This document shows, one piece after another, positions 55,475-64,000 of a DNA stretch of 64,000 nt. Made by a program: the position numbers and the translations under genes. The notes beneath the pieces are model-generated. The model had not been told where the DNA came from. It searched no databases and was given only the letters and a program-made list of their open reading frames with translations. This stretch comes from Zeus faber (lineage: Eukaryota; Chordata; Actinopteri; Zeiformes; Zeidae): NCBI GenBank assembly GCA_960531495.1, contig OY482866.1:2781201-2845200 (forward strand). The letters run 5' to 3'. Numbering within the stretch: position 1 is the stretch's first letter; each line of letters starts with the position of its first letter.

Positions 55475-55745
55475 AGAAGAAGAAGAAGAATCTTTAATTG
55501 TCGTGCAACACACCACACTACAACACATGCAAAGACACACACACATGCACATGCTTTTGGATGGTGGCCGGTGAAATGAGGCCTCTGCATTTGACCCATC
55601 ATGGCTTTTTCTTCCTCCGGGGGGGCAGCCAGGATCAGTGGGCAGCATTCGTCGATGTGCCCGGGGACCCGGTACCAAGTGTCCATCACTGGTCATCACT
55701 GTGCATATTCTTGGTGGGGGTCCTTACTGATGGTAGGTGGAGGAT
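55475..55745 (+). repeat. GAA-ended SINE-like repeat, second copy
   Basis: Same family and orientation as 33505-33795, including the (aag)n start, 'gatggtggccggtgaaatg' and 'ggggtccttactga' blocks. Confidence 0.75.
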
Positions 55746-55845
55746 TAGGGTCTAGATGACAATACCTAAGCACATTTATAACTAATTACCATCTGGTTTT
55801 ACACACAAACATTTACATAAATTAATACAATTTAGAATTCATTCA

Positions 55846-55849
<4 letters not shown>

Positions 55850-55901
<52 letters not shown>

Positions 55902-55915
55902 GTGCGTGCGTGTTG
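55850..55915 (+). repeat. (TG)n microsatellite
   Basis: About 30 TG units with a few C interruptions near the end. Confidence 0.9.
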
Positions 55916-57400
55916 TCAGACATTATGACTAACAGTATTATGACTATTACAGTATTAGGTCCAGGAGTGAATGTCTGTGTTTCTCTTCATTTTTCAGTTA
56001 TTTTTTTGTTGTCTTTCTTTATCTCACCAGTTTCCCACAGTCACCTCCACCTTTATGTAGGCACACTGAATTCTGTCATGCCCTCTCTCCGCCTCCATTT
56101 TTCTCCCTAGTGACAGCTTATCTTGTCCTGCTCCCTTTCTACCCTACTCCATTACCCACTATGACTATTCATTCAAGAAAATAATGTGATGCCAATCTGA
56201 TCCATCTGAACTTGGTACAGAGTCAGCATTCCAAAAAATTGTATTACTCTCCAATGGCATCATTTAGCTTCTCTTCCCCCTCTTGCCCACTTTCTCTGCA
56301 GGAAAGGATGTTGAGTTATTGAAATATCTTGTATTATCAGTTAAGTCCAACCCAATTATGATGTAAATTATGGTGGTCGTGGCAGCAGGGTGAGAATCAT
56401 GAAATAGGAGACAAAACCTGCCTGGACCACCTGAATAAAGTGAAACCACCTATCGCGCACATTGCTAAAATCACCAGGAGCAACCAAATAAGTTGAAAAA
56501 ACATTTCTTGAAGGAAAATGAGATTTTTGTGTTTTTTTTTTTATCTTTCAACATGTTTTAAAAACCGAGTTTGATTTATAAATAGTAGAAAAATGTTAAA
56601 CCATGGAGTTAAATATTCCCGTTAGATGACATGGGGAAACACAGTTCACCAACTGAGATGCTGAACAGCGAAACACAAGAACAAAGTTAAGATTGCCCCA
56701 TTCACCAGGGTGTCAAGTCCCCATTCAGCAGGGTGTTAAGAAGCCATGTGACAACTAGCTAGGATCTGTTGTTCCTCCAACCATTTGCATTCTGCAAATG
56801 CAAATGGTTGGCTGAATGAAGCCAAGTGTGGGGGAATCTTTGAAGGTGACTTTCTCAGACTCACAGTTTGCCATACACTTGTCATGAACATGTCATAGCT
56901 TTGAAAATATTTGCTTGATTTGCACAAGTGACATCTTGGTTTGAGCTCTGATTCTTCACTTTCAAATGATACAGAAAAAAAAGTCAAATGCCACTAAATG
57001 ACCTTAAAGTACACGGTGGGTCATAAATGTATGGATTCAAACTTCTGATTTCAAGTTTAACTTGTTCAGGCAGGAGGTCTTGTTTGCCTAATGCTAGATG
57101 GTTTCTAAACTTAGGCAAGCTGAAACTTCTTCCATGGGGGCAGTACTTGGCAGATGTGCAGCTTGTAAACAGGCAAGACAGGCAACTGCTTGGGGGCCCA
57201 GAGGGCTGAATAACTTCACTACACGTTATTGTCTCAAAATGTGACAACCGCAGTGACTCCCACTTAAACAACCAATAGATGATTTGCATTGACATCTCAG
57301 TGGGAAGCCTCCCTAAAGCGGCCCCATCAACTTGCATGATTGATTTCTGTAACATTGTTGAAGTTTGAATTTGAAATAAAATGAAGAGTTATCCATCTGG
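55916..57400. other. Non-coding stretch
   Basis: No gene recognised. The octamer palindrome at 56777-56811 is listed separately. Confidence 0.4.
56777..56811. promoter_or_regulatory. Palindrome holding two octamer (POU/Oct) motifs
   Basis: Arms ccaaccatttgcat and atgcaaatggttgg (14 bp) flank a 7-base spacer. Each arm holds ATTTGCAT or ATGCAAAT, the octamer site, in opposite directions. Function is not shown. Confidence 0.5.
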
Positions 57401-57412
57401 AAGTTAAAAAAG

Positions 57413-57522
57413 TGGGTGAGGAGAAAAGAAAGCAAGACACTGGTAAGTAGGGGTGTATCCGATAGTGGATGAGGAAAAAAGAAAGCAAGACACTGGTAAG
57501 TAGGGGTGTATCCGATAGTGGC
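57413..57522 (+). repeat. 53-bp tandem duplication
   Basis: The unit ending 'cactggtaagtaggggtgta' occurs at 57438 and again at 57491, with two or three mismatches between copies. Confidence 0.85.
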
Positions 57523-57529
57523 GCCGACC

Positions 57530-57850
57530 CTTGTGGTCGCCTGCGCCGGCGCTCCGGTCGATTCCGCACATTTTAGTATTTTTTTCCATTATTTGTCATA
57601 ATGTCCACCAAAAAAGCATTGGCAGTTATCTCTTACGGCCGCGATGCACTCGTGGATATAAAAACTTCCCTAAAAGAACAACTTTGGGACTTTTTATTCG
57701 TGGAACTAGAGTGGCCGACTGAAATTTTACCTGCGAACACTCAACAACAACAAAAATGGAGCCGCTGTTCAACTTCACACATCAACACATCATCTCTCAT
57801 GTCCGCACAATCTGCTCTTGTCAGACCACACAGCAGCTCGTATTTGTGAG
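57530..57850 (+). other. GC-rich leader and 82-residue open frame, possible LINE 5' end
   Basis: A GC-rich leader (57520-57565) precedes an ATG at 57601 (MSTKKALAVISYGRDALVDI). The look is that of the 5' end of a fish LINE, but no domain is identifiable. Confidence 0.25.
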
Positions 57851-57946
57851 AGAACACTCACCCTGAGGTGTTTAAAGTGGTGACTTCACTGTAACTGACG
57901 GCAGTGGCAGATGAGGCCCAACAGATTCTGGTTCATGACGCCAATT

Positions 57947-59100
57947 TGTAGTTTCTTTGTTGTCGATGATGTGTTGACGAAGAAGGACTCTCCGCTGATG
58001 CTGACTTGATTATAATATTACGTTTATTACAAGTAAGAACAGCATCAAACCAGACTTGCCATGGAATGCTAAATTGGGGTTTATTAAGTTGTAGAAGACG
58101 TAAATAAGGGAAATAAGAGAATAATAAACAAAGACAAAGAGAAATAGAGAATAGAGACAAGACAAATAAGAAATAAGTTAAAAGAGAATTAAGTTGAAGT
58201 AAAAAGTAATAGTAGAATGGCAGAACAAATAACACAAAGGTAGCTAAATAACCATGCAAGATCAATGAAGACAGGGCCCGTATCTTCTTAACAGTAAGAC
58301 ATGTGTACATTAGCTGCTGTGTGAAAGTTGGCTGTATGAAAATACAGTATAGTCAAATCTGTGTAAGAAAAACAAAGAGGAAATAACCCTGGCCAGGGGA
58401 ATTGGCTAAATATGAAATAATATGAAATAAGATGAAAAAGATGAAAGTGAAAAGGAGTTATATGTTAAAGACTTAAAAGAGGAAATAAGATGAAAAATTA
58501 AGTTGGAGAAAAGTGGGAAAAACAGGGCTGAACCTGCCTAGGAGAACTCGTGAACATGCATGATGAAATAATCGGATTAAAAAGATAATTTGTTAAAAGT
58601 TTGGCCAAAGGGAAAATTTTGATGAAATTAGAAAAGTATAAAAGAGTCGACGTTAAATTATAAAGTTAAGCGCTGTTGAAGTCTTTGGAGGATCAGACTC
58701 CTGCTGGACAGACATGTATTTTTATTTTTTTGTGTGTGTGTGTATCTGTGGGTGTGTGTGTGCCGCGGCTAAAGATGTGTGAAGAGATTTATGTATTGTT
58801 TGTGTATATGTATGAATGATATATAGAATATATGTGTTTTTAAATAGGTGTACATAGGTGGTGAGTGGTTTGAGTAATACATAAAGAAAGACATTTTTGC
58901 CTCTTTAGTGATAAAAAATGAGCCTTTTTCAAGGACGTTTGTACAATTGATAAAAAATATGAGCCTTTCTTGAAGGACGTTTTGTACATTTGATAAAAAG
59001 TATGAGCCTTTCTACAGGACGTTTATACATTTGATAAAAATATGAGCCTTCTGAGAGAAGGAGTAGAGCCAACCAGCAACAGTTTGCTTACACATGCATG
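57947..59100 (-). mobile_element. LTR-like stretch on minus with tandem repeats
   Basis: On minus the sequence ...gtaataaacgtaatattat... carries AATAAA and ends in ctaca at 57947. It is followed by aattggcgtcatgaaccaga, which looks like a retroviral primer-binding site. Upstream on the same strand, 58905-59060 holds about four copies of a roughly 46-bp unit containing 'atgagcctttct', as is common in U3 regions. The outer end is not determined. It is opposite to the gag-pol at 60.4-64 kb. Confidence 0.4.
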
Positions 59101-60440
59101 TACACATTCAGAAAAAGAAAGAAAAATCTCCTGTTCTGATCTTGTAAGTAGGATTTGTGGATTGTTTGATTAGTGTGTGGGTTCTTTCTTTGTCTTTTTC
59201 ATGTTTGTTGTATGTGTGTGGATGTGCTTGCTGTGAGTTTTGTCTGGTTAAAAGAACAGATAGTCTTGTTAAAATAGAAGGAGAAGCTGGTTTTGGCTGC
59301 CAGAAGATAGGTTTGTGTTTGGCCTGAGAGAGCTAAAACAGGGTGTTCACTCGCTGACGACCAGTCCATACTGGAAGTTGTGGTGAAATTTAAGAGGTGG
59401 AGCAAGGGGTGGTGCTTCATACAGAGTGGAGATTAGTTAACTGACAAGAGGGGCTGTGAAGTAGCCCCTTCCTCTCCTTTTCTCTCAGTATGAAAGAAGA
59501 AAAAATAAAATAAAATAAAATTAAATAGATAAATAGAATAAAAATAATTAGTTGAAGATGATATACTCTTTAGGTTTAAATGCATTGTATGAATAAAAGT
59601 AAATATGGCTTTATTTCAAATGTACGAGAAATAAGAAAGCTGTTAATGCATGTCTCACTGAATTATATTACAGTGTGTATAAGAATTTAGAGTGAGCCTA
59701 AGACACTGAACTCTTGTGTTGTTCTTTTTCTTTTTTTTTTCTTCCTCTCTTTGACTATGCTGAGTAAAAGCTGGGGGAAAGACGGAGAAGATGGAATGAG
59801 TCTGAATTGGACCATCCAAGGGGCAGATGACAAGACATCTGGCAGTTCTTCACAGACACTGGAAGCTTGCGGATGACAGCGCATAGAAATTCAGAATCCA
59901 GTTGAATCAGGCCAGTGCAGGTTAATTCACAAACTCTTTCAATAAACACCTGCATTTACCTATATGTACATACATTTAGTTATAACCAACATAATTGACA
60001 CATGTTTAGCTTGTTTCCACTTTTGGCTTACAGTAGTTATTTTTCATATATTACATTTGCAATTATTTAGTGGGAGACTTGGCAACAGACTGACTAATTA
60101 AGGCAGTTGCCTAATTAATGGAGTATTATTGATTTGATTGATCACTTGTAGAAAAGCTGATTTGATTTAAATACTGCCGAGTGCTGTAAATATTGGTTTC
60201 ATTATCTGAGTATGGTTTACCTTGATTGAGGCTGTTTTGAGATTGAACATTGATACATTTTTGATAATTTAAGATAAATGTGTGTGAGCAAAAGTGAATT
60301 TGCTTTCATTAGTGGGAAGCTATTGGTCTCCTTTGGCGTTGGTAAATTCAGTTGTTTTTGGTTGAGTGTGAATACACGGTGCTTTATAAATAATTTAAAT
60401 AATTCGATTCGATTTACAATAAAAGAAAATAAGAGGGTGA
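59101..60440. other. Region between LTR-like block and gag
   Basis: AT-rich, no genes. It presumably includes the leader of the retrovirus on +. I could not place a plus-strand LTR or primer-binding site in it. Confidence 0.3.
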
Positions 60441-60442
60441 TT

Positions 60443-62190
60443 ATGATGTCAAAAATGGATACTAAAATTACAAAAGCAATCACTCCTGTTGATGTATTAC
60501 GAAAGAATAATCCCCTTATTAAAGATATTGCAAAAATATCAGGAAAATGGAGAAAGCGTTGGCCTGACATTGAACAACCGTGGCCAGCTGAAGGAACTCT
60601 TAACCCAGATGTGATTAAAATAATGCAGGTGCTTGTGTCCACATATAAAGTAACTCAAAAGAAAAGTAAAAAGGGAAAGAGATGCACGGAGAAAAGACAA
60701 ACAGAACTTGGCATTCTGCAGCTGTTCGAAAGGGAGGGACAGAAATTGTTTGAAGCCGCAAAAGAAAAGAAGCGAACAGAGTATACAAGAAGTAAAGAAA
60801 AATGATAAAGAAACAGAAAAATTGATGGAGAAAATTAAGGCACCCTTCTCACATACTGCATCTGTAAAGAAGCACCGCCTTATGAGAAGGTGAAGTTCAC
60901 TGATGTTTATCCCCAGCTCCCAGTGATTACACAGGAGGGCAACTATCTCTTCAAAGATGAGGATGAGCATATAATAGAGATGGGCAAGGCTAAAAGAACC
61001 ATAAAGATGTACCCAAGCTCCAACAGTACAAAGAGAAGGAACCGGTTGGAAAGCAGACAACGAATCAGAAGTCTGGAAATAGGAGAAGAGATTGGGAGTG
61101 ATTCAGACAAGGCTATTGGAGGATATGACCCAGCAGTCAGACGGATGTTGGCTAAAGTGGAGAAAAGAGGAGATCAACCAGTGAGGAAAATGGTTCCAGG
61201 AACGGATGACATGGATGAGAGTGAACATGGTGAAAGTGATGAAGAATCGGAGAAAGAAGGTGTCCTGTTTTCAACCATTAGCAGCCAGTTCAGGGGTAGG
61301 GCATGATAGCCACATGGTTTTAAGAGAGATTGAGAGGAGTATAGACGGATGCCTCCGGACATAAGTGACTCCCCCTGTCCTGAAGTTCGACAAGCATTGG
61401 AAAAACATTTACAAGAACTGCAAATATTGGAGAAGAACCTACAGAAGAAAAAGCCTCAAAAGCCAGACACTTTGAGGTATGGACTACGTCCAAGAAAAGG
61501 AAAGAGACCCGACAAAACGTGTCCAGTGATAATTCGAGGACAACATTTAGAGTACAAGCCTTGGCAGAATACAGACATGTCTAATATACTTGAAAAGTCA
61601 CCCACTCTTCAAGATGGAGCACATCCGTGGATCTCAAAGCTGGAAGAGGTTTTGGTGGGAACACAGCCTGCAATGGGAGATATTAAGAGACTTTTGGTGT
61701 GCCTCATAGGAGTCCCAGCGATGGAGGAGATCCTGCAGGCGGCAGGCCTTAACAGATATGTGGGAACGGCGGTGTATGATCCAGAATCGTTTTCTGCAAG
61801 TAGAGGTCAGATGTGGAGAGCATTGAGAGATGCATTTCCAACAAACGTACACCCGGACAACATCTTTATTGAGTTATTGGGCCCACAGGAAAATCCAAGA
61901 GCTTATGTGTCAAGCGCTTATGAAGTGTGGAGAAAGGTTACAGGAAATGATCCAGATTTGAATCAAATGGAGAAATCAATTCTCCGAGCCAAAATACAGA
62001 AGGGGCTGCCTCTACAAGTGAGGAGCAAATTGGCAGAAGTGGTTGGTCTTGGAAGCATGACCAAAGGTGTTTATACGGATCACATAGCACATCAAGTGGA
62101 GCTATTTGGAAAAACGAGCATGCCCAGAAGGAACAGGACCAGGAGACTCTCAGAAAACTCAACCAAATACTGTTGGTGGATAAGAAGAAT
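60443..62190 (+). pseudogene. Endogenous retrovirus gag (class I type), broken
   Basis: Four frames (60443-60805, 60890-61306, 61349-62190 and a short bridge) follow one Gag-like protein. A charged matrix-like N-terminus comes first, then an acidic linker. The capsid-like part has GDIKRLLVCLIGVPAMEEIL and, near 61890, a major-homology-like pattern (GPQENPRAYVSSAYEVWRK). The block LAEVVGLGSMTKGVY follows. No zinc knuckle is evident before the match ends. Stops at about 60803, 60891 and 61304 break it. Gag would assemble particles; this copy cannot. Confidence 0.7.
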
Positions 62191-62194
62191 GAGG

Positions 62195-62300
62195 AGAAGA
62201 AGGCCAAAGAGAAGGTTTATAGACGCGCAGAATAGAAGGTATTGTATGCGGGTGATCTGCTGTGGCGCCCCCGCATGGGAGCAGCCGAAAAAAGAAGAAT
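62195..62300 (+). mobile_element. RTE LINE 3' end inside the retrovirus
   Basis: Matches 33905-34025 of the RTE LINE ('aggccaaagagaaggtttat', then 'agaaggtattg...gtgatctgctgtgg') with about 55 bp missing. It ends in a (gaa) run. It marks the point where gag ends and the remaining pol resumes. Confidence 0.7.
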
Positions 62301-62399
62301 TCCGGTTTTGTTACAGTTAATAAAAGAATATGGCAATTTTTCTTTTCATGTCAAATTTAAGTAAATCAATTCCGGATTCTTGGTGGTGGAATGAGGAAG

Positions 62400-64000
62400 T
62401 AAAGGAGCCCCTATGAAGATAAACACTGATGAGTATCTTGAGAAAGAGCATGACATTGAGAAAAGTATGCCACATGTGACTTTAATGGTGGCTGAAGGAT
62501 TTGAGCAGAAGCATATAGGAGAAATGATGGAAGAAGCTGCAGTATTGTCAAGAAAAAGTAGTTTATTTGGGTCAAATAATAACCAGTGGACACAGAAGCA
62601 TCTCTGAGAGTCATTTGGAAGCCATTCGAACGGCACCAAAGCCTAGAACAGTCAGAGAGATGATGACATTTCTTGGTATTGCGGGATATTCTTCAGCCTG
62701 GCGAGAAGATTAAGTCTGCCGAACAGGGCCTTTGAGAGCCATGATAAAAGAGACTGGAGAAGAATTGGGGCTACCACTGTGCTACAGAGCAATGGTGGGA
62801 GTTTATCTAATGTATGATAAAGCATCATCAGTAACTATGGGTTACCCAGTGACAATTCTTACCCATCATAGTCTCAGAAATCTTTTGAATTTTGGTAAAT
62901 GTACATTGACTATGTCTAGGCTAAGAGACTATCATAGGCTCTTAGAGCAGGAAGATGTCACCTTAGTAAGGTGCGTCACGGTAAATCCATCTGAGAATTT
63001 GCCAACACCAGAGGATGGGGAGCCACATGATTGTGTTCAGGAAGTAGAGAGATATGCAAAGCTCAGATCAGCTTTCATAGGTCATAGGCAGATGTACAAT
63101 CTTAAAAGTCTTAAAAACAATTTTCGGAGGAGTGTGAAGGGTCAACCTGGTCACATTCCAACTCCGACAGGTCCTATGCATGAGTTGGTTGTGGATTTTG
63201 TTGACATGATAAGACCAGTAGGAGGTAAAAGATACATGTTAGTCGTCGTGGATAGATACGGTGGCCTGAGGCACATCCAACCAAGCGTAAAGATGCTCAG
63301 TCAGTTGCCAAATTTTTGTTTCGTGAGGTCATAAGCAGGTGGGGACTTCCATATTGCATTTCCTCAGATAATGGGAAAGAGTTTGTGGATAGAACAGTAA
63401 AATTTATTCAGCAAAAATTGGTAATTTAAACAACGTCTAGGAGCTGTTTATGATCCGCAAAACCAAGGTGTTTGTGAAAAAATGAATGATGTGCTGAAAA
63501 ATCGTATTGTTAAAATCTGTCAGCACACAGGTCTGAATTGGGTAGAGGCACTTCCATTGGCATTAATGGTGTGTCGTTCAAATGGGCTCCGGGATTTGCG
63601 CATGACACCCCATGAGTTGGCTACGGGTAGATGGATGCCAACACCTTGTTTGCGCACAAGTGGAAAGGGTCCAGCTTAGCCCTTTTAGAAGATGAAATGC
63701 GAGTGTATGTTAACTATATGGCTGCACTGCATAAGAGAACACATACATATGTCTCTGACAGGCAAAAACAAGTTGAAGTGCTAGAGAGACTTGATGAGCA
63801 AAAGAGGAACGCGGTGCAACCTGGAGACAAGGCATTCGTGAAGGTGTTTAGGAGAAAGTGGTTTAACGAGCACCGCAAAGGACCATTCGAAGTTGTTCGC
63901 AGTACGGGAACTGCGGTTCAGGTTAAAGGTTCTCCTTCATGGTACCATTTATCACATTGTGTTAGAGCGCCAAAAGAAGAGGCGCCACGATCACAGAGCA
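62400..64000 (+). pseudogene. Endogenous retrovirus pol remnant (RT connection, RNase H, integrase)
   Basis: Protease and most of RT are missing. Near 62640-62690 is the end of the RT (PRTVREMMTFLGIAGYSS). 62732-63050 holds connection/RNase H-like sequence (ILTHHSLRNLLN, SRLRDYHRLLEQ). From about 63180 the integrase core shows its first Asp (VVDFVDM), second Asp (SSDNGKEF) and Glu (NQGVCEKM). A C-terminal GPFEVVRSTGTAVQV followed by WYHLSHC is like gammaretroviral integrase ends. In-frame stops or shifts at about 62712, 63332, 63427 and 63676 break it. Any env would lie beyond 64000. Confidence 0.8.

Noticed and set aside
1..64000. CRISPR arrays, operons, prokaryotic defence islands
   Set aside because: No direct-repeat/spacer arrays or polycistronic gene sets; the DNA is vertebrate.

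Overview
The window is vertebrate nuclear DNA, almost certainly from a teleost fish. It has intron-containing vertebrate genes with GT-AG splice sites and long AT-rich introns. It also carries a repeat load typical of fish: L1/Tx1-, L2-, Rex1-, RTE- and I/Nimb-type LINEs, Tc1 and hAT DNA transposons, solo LTRs and a broken endogenous retrovirus. No prokaryotic features were seen.

Layout. (1) 0-7 kb is old repeat: a GC-rich Tx1 3' UTR split by a solo LTR, a Tx1 ORF2 relic, two pieces of a broken fish-type gene, and an RNase H-bearing LINE tail. (2) 8.0-21.9 kb holds BAP18 (human C17orf49) on +; its largest intron carries a Tx1 copy that was itself hit by a nearly intact L2 and by a Rex1 tail. 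(3) 21.9-24.8 kb holds two dead Tc1 transposons. (4) 25.0-25.8 kb, minus strand, holds two hairpins of the miR-15/16/195/497 family. (5) 26-36 kb is mostly unannotated, with a zinc-finger relic, a CpG-dense block, an RTE LINE and other fragments. (6) 36.2-39.9 kb holds RNASEK on +. (7) 40.8-55.0 kb holds a decayed arachidonate lipoxygenase (ALOX) gene on minus; only the first two and last two exons are recognisable, and the interior is filled with hAT, Tx1 and RLE-LINE insertions. (8) 55-57.6 kb has a perfect hairpin, an octamer palindrome and simple repeats. (9) 57.9-64.0 kb has an LTR-like stretch on minus and a class I endogenous retrovirus (gag, end of pol) on +, with protease and most of RT missing.

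Taken together, the real genes reproduce a known vertebrate neighbourhood. In human 17p13, ALOX12, RNASEK and C17orf49 lie side by side and MIR195/MIR497 follow C17orf49 on the opposite strand. Here the order is BAP18 (+), miR pair (-), RNASEK (+), ALOX relic (-): the same content, locally reshuffled. The most surprising points are the apparent absence of the SANT/Myb exon from BAP18 with reading phase preserved, the unannotated microRNA pair, and the lipoxygenase relic with a repeat inserted in frame in its last exon. I found no evidence for a wholly new molecular system.
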